Numbered from the stretch's first letter, positions 15,673 to 24,435 are shown. The stretch: 64,000 nt of DNA from Quadrisphaera sp. RL12-1S (GCF_014270065.1 NZ_JACNME010000002.1:1-64000); one strand, 5' to 3'. The notes: a model not told the origin generated them from the letters alone. A program made the numbers and translations.

Positions 15673-17448
15673 TCAGCCCGCGGGACCGCCGCGCAGGGTG
15701 AGGCTGATCTCGTCGGCGTCCACCACGTCCAGGGCGTGCGAGAGCGCCTCGGCGTCGAAGGAGCCCTCGTCGCGGGCGTCGAGCAGCGCGTCGCGCTGGG
15801 CGTGCAGCTGCGCCAGCCGGACCTGCCGGCGGGAGGCCTCCTCGGGGACCTGCGCGGCCCTGCCCGCGTCCACCACCAGCTGGAGCAGCGCCGCGCGCTG
15901 CTCCGCCACCTCCACCTCACCCCGCTCGCGGGTGGACCCGACCGCCAGCACCACCCGGCGCAGGGTCAGGCCCTGCAGCAGCAGCGACCCTGCGGCCACG
16001 AGGTAGGCCACCAGCACGAGCAGCTCGCGCTGCGGGGCGTCCTCGGGGAGGGTCTGCGCCGCGGCCACGGTCACCGCGCCGCGCATGCCCGCCCAGACCA
16101 CCACCACGCCCTCGCGCCAGCCCAGCGGCTCGTCGAGGAGGTAGTCGAGGTCGGCGCGCACCCGCCGCAGGCGGGTGCTGATCCTCGCCACGGCCTCCTC
16201 GGTGACCGGCCGCCGCTGCGCGGCGCGCCACGCCCCGCGCAGCCCTCCGCGCCGCAGGCCGCCCCGCACCCGTCCCGCCGGTCCGTCCAGCGCGCGGCGC
16301 GCGGTGATGGCGGCTGCCACCTGGGCCGGCGTGCGCTCCTCGAAGCGCTGGGCCACGGCGCTGAAGCGCTCGCGCGCCCGCTGCCGGTGGTCGCGGCGCC
16401 GGTGCGACAGCCCCAGCAGACCCGCCACGAACAGGGCGCGCACCGCCAGCACGGCCGCGAGCGCGGCTGCCGCCACCAGGGCCGCCGGGCCCAGGCCGAC
16501 CCGGCCCACGCCACCGCCCACCTCGGGGTCGGCGGCCACCGCCGCGAGCACCGCGGGCAGCTCCAGCCCCATGAGCAGGAACACCCCGCCCTCCAGCAGC
16601 AGCGACGCGGAGCGCCACGTCTGGGCGTCCGACAGCCGCGCCTGCGGTGGCAGCACGCGCGGGGCGTGGTGGTTGGTGACCAGTCCCGCCACCACGGCCG
16701 CCACGAGCCCCGAGCCGCCCAGGTGCTCCACCGGCAGGGAGGCGGCGAACGGCACCGCGAACGACAGCAGGGTGCCGGCGGCGGGGTCGTCCACGCGGCG
16801 GCGCACCGCCAGGTCGAGGTGGCCCACCACCAGGCCGACGACGACGGCGAGGGCCACCGCCCACGCGAAGTCGCCGACGGCGGAGCCGACGGACGGGCCG
16901 GGCGCCCCCGAGCCCGCGGCGGCTCCGGCCGCGGCGACGGCGACGGCGGTGCGCAGCAGCACCAGGGCCGTCGCGTCGTTGAGCAGCCCCTCGCCCTCCA
17001 GCAGCGCCACCGCCCGGGGAGAGGCGCCGAGCCCCTTGACGATGGAGGTGGCCACGGCGTCGGTGGGGGAGACCACGGCGCCCAGCGCCACGCCCCACCA
17101 GAAGCCCACCCCGAGCAGCCAGCTCAGCAGCGCGCCCACCGACACGGCGCTGACCAGCACGAGCACCACGGACAGCCCGGAGATCGCGGACGCGTCGCGC
17201 CGGAAGCCCATGGCGGGCAGCTGCACCGCCGCCGCGTAGAGCAGCGGCGGGAGGATGCCGGAGAGCACCAGCTCCGGCGCCACCTCCACCGACGGCACCC
17301 CCGGCAGCGCCGCCAGGGCCGCGCCGAGCGCCACGAGCAGCAGCGGCGCGGCCACGCGCAGCCGCGCGGACAGCACCGCCGACAGGCCCACCACCAGCAG
17401 CAGGCCGAGGACGACCACCTCGGGCTCCACCGGCAGCGTCACGAGCAC
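15673..17448 (-). CDS. CPA1-type Na+/H+ antiporter
   Basis: 591 aa with about 12 hydrophobic segments in the first ~420 residues and a cytoplasmic C-terminal region. VVSPTDAVAT and LEGEGLLNDATALVLLR match the conserved proton/sodium-binding ND motif of NhaP/NHE-type exchangers; HLGGSGLVAAVVAGLVTNHHAPR and VVWAGMRGAVTVAAAQTLP are further family motifs. It exchanges internal Na+ (or K+) for protons to control pH and salt. The C-terminal ~90 residues are charged helices, probably regulatory. GTG 17448 or GTG 17442 may be the start. It is divergent from the glycosyltransferase gene, 61 bases away. Confidence 0.93.
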   Translation of the reverse strand: MLVTLPVEPEVVVLGLLLVVGLSAVLSARLRVAAPLLLVALGAALAALPGVPSVEVAPELVLSGILPPLLYAAAVQLPAMGFRRDASAISGLSVVLVLVSAVSVGALLSWLLGVGFWWGVALGAVVSPTDAVATSIVKGLGASPRAVALLEGEGLLNDATALVLLRTAVAVAAAGAAAGSGAPGPSVGSAVGDFAWAVALAVVVGLVVGHLDLAVRRRVDDPAAGTLLSFAVPFAASLPVEHLGGSGLVAAVVAGLVTNHHAPRVLPPQARLSDAQTWRSASLLLEGGVFLLMGLELPAVLAAVAADPEVGGGVGRVGLGPAALVAAAALAAVLAVRALFVAGLLGLSHRRRDHRQRARERFSAVAQRFEERTPAQVAAAITARRALDGPAGRVRGGLRRGGLRGAWRAAQRRPVTEEAVARISTRLRRVRADLDYLLDEPLGWREGVVVVWAGMRGAVTVAAAQTLPEDAPQRELLVLVAYLVAAGSLLLQGLTLRRVVLAVGSTRERGEVEVAEQRAALLQLVVDAGRAAQVPEEASRRQVRLAQLHAQRDALLDARDEGSFDAEALSHALDVVDADEISLTLRGGPAG

Positions 17449-17509
17449 AGCAGCCTAGGCGCGCTCTGCGGCGGCGCACCCGGGCCGGTCCGGCTGGGAG
17501 GATCGGGCC

Positions 17510-19081
17510 GTGACCGCCCTCCTCCCCGACGCGCCGGTGCAGCGGGCGGCCGCCCGGCGAGCCCGCTGGCGCGCCCGCGCCGGCTGGCTGCCGGTGCTGC
17601 TGCCCGCGCTGCTGGCCGCCGCGCTGACCGCCTACCGGTACGACGCCAAGCCGCTGTGGCGCGACGAGGTCTACACGCTGAGCACCGCCGGGCGCGGGGT
17701 CGGCGACATGCTGGGCCTGCTGGCCGAGCGGGACGCCGGCCTGGTCGGCTACTACCTGCTCATGCACCCGTGGCTCGCGGTCAGCGAGGCCTCGTGGTGG
17801 ATCCGGCTGCCGGGCGCGGTGGCCACCGTGGTCCTCGTGGCGCTGGTGGCGGTGCTGGGGCGGCGCTTCGCGGGCCCCTGGGGCGCCCTTGTGGCCGGGA
17901 CGGTCACGGCGCTGGCACCGGCCCTGTACCTGCACGGCCAGGAGGCCCGCCCGTACCCGCTGGCCCTGACGTGCGTGGTGGTGGTGGTGCTCCTGCTGCT
18001 GCGCTCCACCCACCGCCCGCGCGCCTGGCTGTGGCCGGTGCTCGCGGTCACCGCGCTGCTCGCCGTCCTCCTGCACCCGCTGGTGACGCTGCCCTCGGTG
18101 GGGGCGGTGTTCTTCGCGGTCTGGTGCCGTCCGGGGCGGGCGCGCCGCTGGGCGCTGGTGGCGAGCGCGCTGCCCGCCGCCGCCGTGGGGGCGGGCCTGG
18201 TGGCCGCGGGGTCGCTGCAGGCCGTCGAGCGCCCGCCGGCGCCCGCCACGCTGCCGGAGTACTCCACCTTCTGGCGCCTCGCCAGCGACGTCCCCCAGCT
18301 GGGCTGGCCGGTGCTGGCGCTCGCGGTGGTGGGGGCGGTGCTGCTGCTGCGCCACCGAGCGGACGGGCAGCAGGAGCACGCGCTGGTGCTGGTGCTGTGG
18401 GCGCCGACGCCCCTGCTGGCGGTCAGCGCTCTGGGGCTCGTCGGCGGCTACTTCAACCAGCGCTACGCCAGCGCGGCCCTGCCCGCCGTCGCCGTGCTGG
18501 CGGCCGTCGCGCTGACCGCCATGCCCGCCGGCGCCCGGCGGCTGGCCGGCGGGCGCCGCTGGGCGGGCTGGGGCGCGGCGGGCGCCGTCGTCGTCCTCCT
18601 GGCCTGCCTGGTGCCGGCGGGGGTGCACTTCCGCCAGGCCGGCGCGGGCTTCGACGACCCGGCCGGCGCCGCCCGGCAGATCGCGGCGCAGGCCGAGCCC
18701 GGCGACGCGGTGGTCTACGTCGGCAACGTGGTCCGGCCCATGCTGGAGGCCTACTACCCGCCCGGGCTGGCCGGCAGCGCCCGCCTGTCCGACCCGCTGC
18801 TCGTGGCCTCGCCCGAGGCCAGCGACACCCTGGGCGGGCTGGAGGTGCGTCGCGTCGGGGACAAGGTCACCGCGCTGGCCCCGCACCGGCGGGTGTGGCT
18901 GGTCGGGTCGGTGGCCACCGCCACCGGAGACCTGGGCCGCACCACCGGCAACGCGCGCGCCGTCGCGCAGGGGCGCCGGATGGTCTCCCGCACCGACCAC
19001 CGGTGGCTGCGGGTGGAGCTGTGGGAGACCACCGGGGCCGGTGCCACCGCGGCCGCGGAGCCCTCGGGCGCGGCGCCGTGA
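17510..19081 (+). CDS. GT39-like membrane glycosyltransferase
   Basis: 523 aa with a dozen or so hydrophobic segments. After the first membrane helix comes KPLWRDEVYTLS, in which the Asp/Glu pair in the first outer loop is the typical catalytic site of GT-C enzymes that use lipid-linked sugars. LYLHGQEARPYPLALT is another motif common to actinobacterial members. The last ~100 residues form an extracytoplasmic domain. Donor and acceptor are unknown; transfer of a polyprenyl-linked mannose or arabinose to protein or cell-wall glycan is the family expectation. GGGAGG precedes the GTG. The stop overlaps the next start in GTGA, suggesting coupling with the methyltransferase. Confidence 0.85.
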   Translation: MTALLPDAPVQRAAARRARWRARAGWLPVLLPALLAAALTAYRYDAKPLWRDEVYTLSTAGRGVGDMLGLLAERDAGLVGYYLLMHPWLAVSEASWWIRLPGAVATVVLVALVAVLGRRFAGPWGALVAGTVTALAPALYLHGQEARPYPLALTCVVVVVLLLLRSTHRPRAWLWPVLAVTALLAVLLHPLVTLPSVGAVFFAVWCRPGRARRWALVASALPAAAVGAGLVAAGSLQAVERPPAPATLPEYSTFWRLASDVPQLGWPVLALAVVGAVLLLRHRADGQQEHALVLVLWAPTPLLAVSALGLVGGYFNQRYASAALPAVAVLAAVALTAMPAGARRLAGGRRWAGWGAAGAVVVLLACLVPAGVHFRQAGAGFDDPAGAARQIAAQAEPGDAVVYVGNVVRPMLEAYYPPGLAGSARLSDPLLVASPEASDTLGGLEVRRVGDKVTALAPHRRVWLVGSVATATGDLGRTTGNARAVAQGRRMVSRTDHRWLRVELWETTGAGATAAAEPSGAAP

Positions 19082-19101
19082 CGGAGCCGTACTCTTCTGC
19101 G

Positions 19102-19875
19102 ATGCCCTCCAGCGACCACCCGGCCGCTCAGCAGCCGGCTCAGCACCCGGCACCGTCCCCGTCGGCCCGGCCCGGCGCCGCGCCCGGCGAGCCGCGGCGG
19201 TACAACGCCAGCTACGACGAGCAGCCCGAGGTCTACGAGACGCTGCGCGCCGAGGGCCACATGACCCGGCGCCGCGTGCAGTACTTCGAGGAGGTGCTGC
19301 GCCGCGTGCCCGGCCGCGTGCTCGAGGTCGGCTCCGGCACCGGCACGCTGCTGCGCCGCCTGGCCGGCACCCACCCCGAGCGGCGCTTCACCGGGGTGGA
19401 GCCGCTGCCCAACTACGTCGACTTCGCCAACGGCCGCTCCCGGGACCTGGGGCTGGACAACGTGGTCTTCGAGGTCGGCACCGGCGAGGTGCTCCCGGCG
19501 GGGGTCGCCGACTCATCGGTGGACCTCATCATCAGCGTCGACGCGCTCCACCACGTGGAGGACCTCGACGCCGTCATCGCCGAGGCCTCCCGCGTCGCCG
19601 CTCCCGGCGCGCGGTGGCGGGCCATGGAGCCGAACCGGTTGCACCCCTACGTGTTCCTGTGGCACACCGTCACCGCGGGGGAGCGGACCTTCGACGCCGG
19701 AGACTTCCTGCGCCGCGCCCAGGCCGCCGGGTGGCGCCTGGTGGGCAAGGACCGGCTCTACATCTTCCCCAGCACCGTCCAGCAGGTGCCGGCCTGGGCC
19801 GAGCGCCTCGAGCGGCGCCTGGAGCGGGTGCCGTTCCTGTCCGGCGGACTGGCCCTGGACCTCGTCAAGGACTGA
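19102..19875 (+). CDS. class I SAM-dependent methyltransferase
   Basis: 257 aa from the ATG, or 265 aa if the GTG at 19078 that overlaps the previous stop is used. VLEVGSGTGTLLRRLAG is the SAM-binding glycine loop, RFTGVEPLPNYVDFA supplies the acidic residue that binds ribose, and SVDLIISVDALHHVEDLDAVIAEASRVAAPGARW is motif IV and beyond. It probably methylates a small molecule or glycolipid. The N-terminal 30 residues are Pro/Ala/Ser-rich and not family-like. Its coupling to a GT-C enzyme suggests a product of the same pathway, but no substrate can be read from the sequence. Confidence 0.87.
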   Translation: MPSSDHPAAQQPAQHPAPSPSARPGAAPGEPRRYNASYDEQPEVYETLRAEGHMTRRRVQYFEEVLRRVPGRVLEVGSGTGTLLRRLAGTHPERRFTGVEPLPNYVDFANGRSRDLGLDNVVFEVGTGEVLPAGVADSSVDLIISVDALHHVEDLDAVIAEASRVAAPGARWRAMEPNRLHPYVFLWHTVTAGERTFDAGDFLRRAQAAGWRLVGKDRLYIFPSTVQQVPAWAERLERRLERVPFLSGGLALDLVKD

Positions 19876-19909
19876 CGCGGCCCCGGCGCCGCCGGCTCAC
19901 AGCTCCGTC

Positions 19910-20275
19910 TCACAGCTCCGTGTGCTTGGCGGCGCTGCCGCGGGCGAGGTGCACGGGGTACTTCTCGGCGTTGGCGGCGAGCTTGGCCGTGAAGGCGCGC
20001 TCCACGTCCACGCCGAGGGAGTCCGCCAGCAGCAGCAGGTAGGCCAGGACGTCGGAGACCTCCTCCCCGGCGCGCTCGCGCAGCCGGGCGGCCTCCCCGT
20101 CGGCAGCGGTCGCGACGGCGGCGGCCTCCTCCTCGGTCAGCCACTGCAGCAGCTCGGCCACCTCCCCCACTTCGCCGACGAGGGCCAGGGCGAGGTTGCG
20201 CGGGGTGTTGAACCGCTGCCACTCGCGCTCGGCGGAGAAGTCGCGCAGCGCCTGCTGCAGCTCGCTCACGTGCAC
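19910..20275 (-). CDS. MazG-like nucleotide pyrophosphohydrolase
   Basis: 121 aa, the size of single-domain MazG/RS21-C6 enzymes that hydrolyse (d)NTPs to monophosphate and pyrophosphate and thereby clean modified nucleotides. LALALVGEVGEVAELLQWL gives the first metal-binding Glu pair and RAGEEVSDVLAYLLLLADSLGVD the second E-x3-D set; KYPVHLARGSAAKH is the usual C-terminal loop. The GTG at 20275 is chosen because GATAAT lies 6 nt upstream on this strand, giving a leaderless start; another GTG two codons later is possible. It converges with the methyltransferase gene, 34 bases apart. Confidence 0.92.
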   Translation of the reverse strand: MHVSELQQALRDFSAEREWQRFNTPRNLALALVGEVGEVAELLQWLTEEEAAAVATAADGEAARLRERAGEEVSDVLAYLLLLADSLGVDVERAFTAKLAANAEKYPVHLARGSAAKHTEL

Positions 20276-20281
20276 CGGGCC

Positions 20282-20287
20282 ATTATC
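20282..20287 (-). promoter_or_regulatory. putative -10 element of the MazG-like gene (leaderless)
   Basis: GATAAT on the minus strand lies 6 nt before the GTG at 20275. It is close to the TATAAT consensus and rare in this G+C-rich sequence. Confidence 0.4.
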
Positions 20288-20312
20288 GGGCCACCGCCGG
20301 GCCACCACCGGC

Positions 20313-21338
20313 TCAGATGCCCGAGCGGTCGCACACCGGGCCCTGCAGCGAGCCCTCGCACTCCACCACCCGCGCCGCCCACCGCACCCGGGCGGGGGCG
20401 GAGACGTCCACCCGCACGGGGCCGCCGTCACCGGTGAACCGCCGGAACGCCGGCGTGGTGGAGCAGTCGAGGCGCTGCTCGTCGCCGTCCACGGCCAGGC
20501 CCACCGTCGGGTCGGCGGCCAGCCCGCCACCGGCGGCCGCGCCCACGCCCGGCCCGGCGTCGGGGGAGCCCACGCAGGCCACCACCACCGCGTAGGTGGC
20601 GGCGTCCCGCGTGAGGAACACCGGCAGCCGCCCGCCACCGGCCTGCGCCTGCGCGGGCACCACCGGCCGGGCCGCCACGGCGTCCACCGCGTCGGAGGTG
20701 ACCTGCCGCGCGGTCCGCTCGTCCAGCCACAGGCCGTCGGCCAGCTGCGCGTACCCCTGCTCCACCAGCGGGCGCGTGTCGAAGCCCTCCGGCACGAGGG
20801 TGGCGCCCACCCCCTGGCCCTCCGCCAGCGAGATCCCGCGGGAGGCGGCCTGCGCGGCCGGGGTGCACCGCCCACCCAGCCGCGGGGGCTCCTCCGCGGC
20901 CCCGACGGACCCGGCGGCCCGCACCACCAGGCAGACCCCGCCGTCGGCGCCCTGCGCCACCCAGAAGAGCAGGCCCGGGGTGGCGGTGACGAGGTGCGCC
21001 GTGCCCGGCAGCACTCCCAGGCCCGCCGCGGCCTGCTGCGTGGGGAAGGCACCACCCGCGCCGTCCTCCCCGGCCTCGCGCAGCGCGGGGAACAGCTCCA
21101 GCGCCGAGGCCGAGCCGTCCAGCGGCGGCCCCTGCGCGTCCCGCGCCACGGCCTGGCGCACCAGTCCCGCGGTCACCAGGGCGACGACGGCGACGCCGGC
21201 CGCGAGGAGGCGGCGCCGCCGGCGCCGGGCCGCCGGACGGTCGGGACGCTCGGGCGGGCCGGGCCGGGCCGGGGGGTCGGCGTCGAGGTCCGTGTCGAGG
21301 TCGGTGTCGAGCGCCTCGACGTCGTCCACGACCGCCAT
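20313..21338 (-). CDS. membrane-anchored protein of unknown function (paralogue of 44810-45774)
   Basis: 341 aa from an ATG preceded by GTGAGG. An acidic cytoplasmic head, RRRRRR and one membrane helix (LLAAGVAVVALVTAGLV) are followed by an extracytoplasmic domain starting LDGSASALELFPAL. The outer domain has paired Cys (GGVCLVV/GGRCTPA and VVACVG/LDCSTTP/VECEGS/PVCDRSG), probably disulfides, and motifs FWVAQGADGGVCLVVRAAG and FRRFTGDGGPVRVDVSAP. I do not recognise the family. A frameshifted paralogue at 44810-45774 shares LDGSASA-EL, GTVCLVVR and FTGDGQPV. It lies at the end of the IclR-controlled divergent operon but need not share its function. Confidence 0.75.
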   Translation of the reverse strand: MAVVDDVEALDTDLDTDLDADPPARPGPPERPDRPAARRRRRRLLAAGVAVVALVTAGLVRQAVARDAQGPPLDGSASALELFPALREAGEDGAGGAFPTQQAAAGLGVLPGTAHLVTATPGLLFWVAQGADGGVCLVVRAAGSVGAAEEPPRLGGRCTPAAQAASRGISLAEGQGVGATLVPEGFDTRPLVEQGYAQLADGLWLDERTARQVTSDAVDAVAARPVVPAQAQAGGGRLPVFLTRDAATYAVVVACVGSPDAGPGVGAAAGGGLAADPTVGLAVDGDEQRLDCSTTPAFRRFTGDGGPVRVDVSAPARVRWAARVVECEGSLQGPVCDRSGI

Positions 21339-21340
21339 CC

Positions 21341-21424
21341 TCACCCCGCGCGGGTCGCCGTGCCGACCGGGGCGACGGTGGTCTTGCCGCACCCCATGAG
21401 GCCCACGAGGAAGACGGGCCTCAT
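21341..21424 (-). pseudogene. 27-codon Walker A micro-ORF or kinase remnant
   Basis: ATG 21424 overlaps the stop of the upstream dehydrogenase gene in ATGA, and the frame ends in TGA immediately before the ATG of the next gene. The peptide begins MRPVFLVGLMGCGKTTVAP, a beta strand plus a complete P-loop (GLMGCGKT) very like the N-terminus of shikimate or gluconate kinases, and then stops after eight further residues. No continuation is present in other frames of the next gene. It is either the remnant of a deleted sugar/shikimate-type kinase or a genuine micropeptide. Confidence 0.45.
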
Positions 21425-22326
21425 CGGCGGCCTCCCGCGAGGTCCTCCAGGACCTGGACGACGCCGCTGTGGTCCTCCTCGCCGCGCCCGGTCCAGCGCA
21501 TCGCGCCGAACAGCTGGTCCACCAGGGCCGTCACGGGCGTGGCGACCCCCGCTGCCCGGGCCTGCGCGAGGGCGAAGCCGAGGTCGTGGTGCTGGTTCGC
21601 GGACAGGCCGCCCGGGGTGAAGTCCCGGCTGAGCAGCTTCTCGCGCTTGACCTCCAGCGCCCGGCTGCCGGCCAGGCCGCTGCCCAGCACGTCGAGCAGG
21701 GCCTCCACGTCGAGCCCGGACCGCTCGGCGAGCACCACCGCCTCCCCGAGCACGGCGAGGGTGGTGGCGACGACGGCCTGGTTGCAGGCCTTCGCCACCT
21801 GCCCGGACCCGACCGGCCCGAGGTGGCGCACGACCGACCCGAGCACCCCGAGCAGCGGGAGGAGCCGGGCCACGGCGTCGTCGTCGCCCCCCACCATGAC
21901 CGAGAGCCGGCCGGTGGCCGCACCGACGTCACCGCCGCTGACGGGGGCGTCGACGACGGCGGCGCCGCGCTCGGCGACGCGCGCCGCCCAGGCGCGCAGG
22001 TCGGTCGGCGACGTGGTCCCCATGACGACGACGGTCAGGCCCGGGCGCAGCAGCGGCTCGACCACCTGCACCACCGGCGCCAGGCCCGGCAGCACCGTGA
22101 TCACGGTGTCGACGCCGGCGGAGGCGTCGCACGCCTCCTCGGCGGTGGCGTGCAGCGACCAGCCCTCGACGTCGAGCGGCTGCGCGGGGGAGCGGTTCCA
22201 GGCGCGCACGCGCACGCCGGCCTCGGCCAGGCGCCGCGACATCGGCCGGCCCATGAGGCCGAGCCCGAGGACGGCGACGGTCCTGCCGCGCAGGTCGCCG
22301 GGTGCGGCCGCGTCCGCGGGCGTCAC
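21421..22326 (-). CDS. NAD(P)-dependent beta-hydroxyacid dehydrogenase (6PGDH/HIBADH family)
   Basis: 301 aa, the usual length. TVAVLGLGLMGRPMSRRLAEAG is the Rossmann glycine loop, VVDAPVSGGDVGAATGRLSVMVGG the substrate-binding loop, and GSGQVAKACNQAVVATTL holds the catalytic lysine. Related enzymes oxidise 3-hydroxyisobutyrate, tartronate semialdehyde, glucarate-derived or L-threonate-type acids. The GTG start overlaps the stop of the upstream dehydrogenase in GTGA, so translation is coupled. Operon context (cyclase-family hydrolase, hydroxyacid dehydrogenase, IclR) points to breakdown of a sugar acid; the exact substrate is unknown. Confidence 0.9.
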   Translation of the reverse strand: MTPADAAAPGDLRGRTVAVLGLGLMGRPMSRRLAEAGVRVRAWNRSPAQPLDVEGWSLHATAEEACDASAGVDTVITVLPGLAPVVQVVEPLLRPGLTVVVMGTTSPTDLRAWAARVAERGAAVVDAPVSGGDVGAATGRLSVMVGGDDDAVARLLPLLGVLGSVVRHLGPVGSGQVAKACNQAVVATTLAVLGEAVVLAERSGLDVEALLDVLGSGLAGSRALEVKREKLLSRDFTPGGLSANQHHDLGFALAQARAAGVATPVTALVDQLFGAMRWTGRGEEDHSGVVQVLEDLAGGRR

Positions 22327-23375
22327 CGCGGGGCCCGCACGGCGACCGACCGGTCAGCGAGGAAGTCGGGGGTGCGGCCCTCGCGGACGGCGAGGATCGC
22401 CCGCACGCAGCTGTCCCCGTTGCTGCGGGCCATCTCCGTGGTCCACGCGATGGCGTGCGGGGTGAGCACCACGCGGGGCAGCTGCGTCAGCGGGTGGTCG
22501 GCCGGCAGCGGCTCCACCTCGAAGACGTCCAGTCCGGCGCCCCCGAGGTGACCGGAGCGGAGCGCCTCCACGAGCGCGTCGGTCTCGACGATGGGCCCGC
22601 GGGCGACGTTGACGACCACCGCGCCCCGGGGCAGCAGGGCGAGGCGGGCGGCGTCGAGCAGGTGGTGCGTCTCGGGCGTCAGCGCCGCCGTCACGACGAC
22701 GACGTCGGCGCGCCGCAGCCCGTCCTCGAGGTCGACGAGGGTCACGTCGAGGTCGCCGAGGGTGTGCGGCGGCCGGTGCGGGTCGAAGGCGAGGTTGGTG
22801 GTGCCGAAGGGGGCCAGCAGGCCGAAGAGCTCGCCCGCGACGTTGCCCAGGCCGATGGTCATGACGGTCAGGCCGGTCAGGCCGCGGCCCATGAGGGAGA
22901 GCCGGTCCGACCAGTCGCCGTGGCGCACGACGGCGTCCTTGGCGGCGACGTTCTGCAGCACCGACAGCACCAGCGTCAGCGCGGCGGTGGCCACGGCGCG
23001 GCGGGCGCCGTCGGGGGTGATGGTCACCGCGACGCCGGCGCGGGTGCAGGCCTCGACGTCCACGGCGTCCAGGCCCACGCCGAAGCGCGCCAGGTGCCGC
23101 GGGGGGTTCGGGCCCGAGACCGTCTCGGCGGTGATGCCGGGGGCGGCGAAGAGCACCGCGTCGTACCCGTCCACGTGGGCGGCGGTGAGCACGCCGTCGT
23201 CGGGCTCGAGGAAGGTCAGCTCCGCGCCGGCGGCCACCAGGGCGTCCAGGCCGATGTCGCCCCAGGAGGTCGGCAGGTCCGAGCCCGCTGGGGGGCGCAG
23301 GTCAGCGGACAGCCCCACCCGGAAGGTGCACGCCCGCGAGGCGGCGGCGGCCGAGGGGGAGGTCGTCGTCGTCAT
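22323..23375 (-). CDS. D-2-hydroxyacid dehydrogenase
   Basis: 350 aa. The NAD-binding domain has TVMTIGLGNVAGELFG, and the catalytic residues are visible as Arg in VVNVARGPIVETDAL, Glu in LDVFEVEPLPADHP and His in VVLTPHAIAW. RFGVGLDAVDVEACTRAGVAV is the typical substrate-binding loop. It reversibly reduces a 2-keto acid to a D-2-hydroxyacid. The ATG shares one base with the stop of the upstream cyclase gene (TGATG). It is the second gene of the divergent operon; a distinct family member lies in the facing operon at 29401. Confidence 0.92.
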   Translation of the reverse strand: MTTTTSPSAAAASRACTFRVGLSADLRPPAGSDLPTSWGDIGLDALVAAGAELTFLEPDDGVLTAAHVDGYDAVLFAAPGITAETVSGPNPPRHLARFGVGLDAVDVEACTRAGVAVTITPDGARRAVATAALTLVLSVLQNVAAKDAVVRHGDWSDRLSLMGRGLTGLTVMTIGLGNVAGELFGLLAPFGTTNLAFDPHRPPHTLGDLDVTLVDLEDGLRRADVVVVTAALTPETHHLLDAARLALLPRGAVVVNVARGPIVETDALVEALRSGHLGGAGLDVFEVEPLPADHPLTQLPRVVLTPHAIAWTTEMARSNGDSCVRAILAVREGRTPDFLADRSVAVRAPR

Positions 23376-24376
23376 CACAGCACCGCCAGGGGGTTGACCG
23401 GGGAGCCCGTGCCGCCGCGCACGACGAGCGGGGCCACGAGCAGGGCGAAGGTGCGCCGGCCGAGCTCGGCGCAGGCGTCGGCGAGGGCCTCGAGGTCGAG
23501 GTTGTCCAGCAGGGGCGTGCCGGTGGCCGTCAGGGACAGCGCGTGCACGGGGGAGTGGAGCTCGGCGACGGGGGAGGGGCGCACGTCCGTGTCGCCGTCG
23601 GAGCCGAGCAGCACCGCGCCGGCGTCCAGGAGCGGGCGGACGGCGTCGACGTGGAGGCCCGCGCTGGCGGCGCCGGAGTCCCAGGCGCCGAGGCGGCGCC
23701 GCCGGCGCGCGTGGCCGGTGTGGACGAGGACGGCGTCGCCGGGCTGCACCTCGACCCCGAGCGCGCGGGTGGCCCGCGCGACCTCGTCGGCGTGGACGGC
23801 GGTGCCCGGCTCGAGCCAGTCGACGCCGCGGACGGCGGGCAGGTCGAGGAGCACGCCGCGCAGCACGACGCCGTGGGCGAGGGCGTCGACGGAGGCCCAC
23901 GACGAGCCGGCGGCGCTCATCGCCGAGCGCGCCGGCACCCCGCCGTAGAGGCGGCCGCGGTAGCCGATGTGGCAGGCGGCGTCGAGGTGGGTGGTGGCCT
24001 TGCCGTGGTAGTCGATCCCGAGGAAGTCCTTGTGGCAGCTGGGCTCCGGCTCCTCGACGTCACCGAGGTCGGTCATGTGGTGCAGGGCCGGCTTGGCGTT
24101 GTCGGGGCCGGCGTGGGTGTCCAGCGGCCAGGCGAGGCTGATGGACCGCCCGGTCTGCGCGGCGGCCAGCGCTCGCAGCCGGGCGGCGTCGTCGACGCGG
24201 GCCAGGGCGCCGCGCGGGTCGTCGGTCCCGGCGCGGGAGGCGGCGAGGGCGTCGAAGAGCGCGTCGTACTCGGCCAGGGGGACCGGCGTGCGCGTGTGCT
24301 CGGTGTTCTGCAGCCACTGCTGCAGCTGCTGCTCCGGGGTCGGTCGCGGGGAGGGGCTGGGGTCGTCGTCGCTCAC
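23375..24376 (-). CDS. cyclase-family metal-dependent hydrolase (kynurenine formamidase-like)
   Basis: 333 aa from the GTG at 24376. The metal site of the cyclase family (PF04199) is recognisable as DYHGKATTHLDAACHIGYRGRLYGG, an H-x-T-H-x-D type motif, with PGDAVLVHTGH later. SHPVH-like LHSPVHALSLTATGTPLLDNLDLEALA closes the domain. Members hydrolyse amides or lactones, including kynurenine formamide and isatin; in a sugar-acid operon a lactonase or related hydrolysis is plausible but inferred. The N-terminal 30 residues are acidic and Pro-rich. It is the first gene of the operon divergent from iclR, with three operator repeats between. Confidence 0.88.
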   Translation of the reverse strand: MSDDDPSPSPRPTPEQQLQQWLQNTEHTRTPVPLAEYDALFDALAASRAGTDDPRGALARVDDAARLRALAAAQTGRSISLAWPLDTHAGPDNAKPALHHMTDLGDVEEPEPSCHKDFLGIDYHGKATTHLDAACHIGYRGRLYGGVPARSAMSAAGSSWASVDALAHGVVLRGVLLDLPAVRGVDWLEPGTAVHADEVARATRALGVEVQPGDAVLVHTGHARRRRRLGAWDSGAASAGLHVDAVRPLLDAGAVLLGSDGDTDVRPSPVAELHSPVHALSLTATGTPLLDNLDLEALADACAELGRRTFALLVAPLVVRGGTGSPVNPLAVL

Positions 24377-24417
24377 GCTGGCGTCCTCGTCGTCGGGGCT
24401 GACAGTCCTGTCACAGT

Positions 24418-24431
24418 ACCAACATGCTGGT
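24418..24431. promoter_or_regulatory. IclR operator site A
   Basis: ACCA-ACATGC-TGGT, an inverted repeat with a 6-bp spacer. It is centred 19 bp from site B and close to the start side of the cyclase operon. Confidence 0.55.
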
Positions 24432-24435
24432 CCAT

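Noticed and set aside
11832-15701. Open plus-strand frame of about 1290 codons opposite the glycosyltransferase and GH92 genes
   Set aside because: It is the antisense shadow of well-supported minus-strand genes; the translation is Arg/His/Gly/Val-rich with no domain.
15634-19077. Open plus-strand frame across the antiporter and GT39 genes
   Set aside because: Only its last ~265 codons (the methyltransferase) are protein-like; the rest is antisense or out-of-frame GC-rich sequence.
21339-21392. N-terminal extension of the 20313-21338 protein to GTG 21392
   Set aside because: The added residues are the out-of-frame reading of the Walker A micro-ORF; ATG 21338 has a fitting ribosome site.
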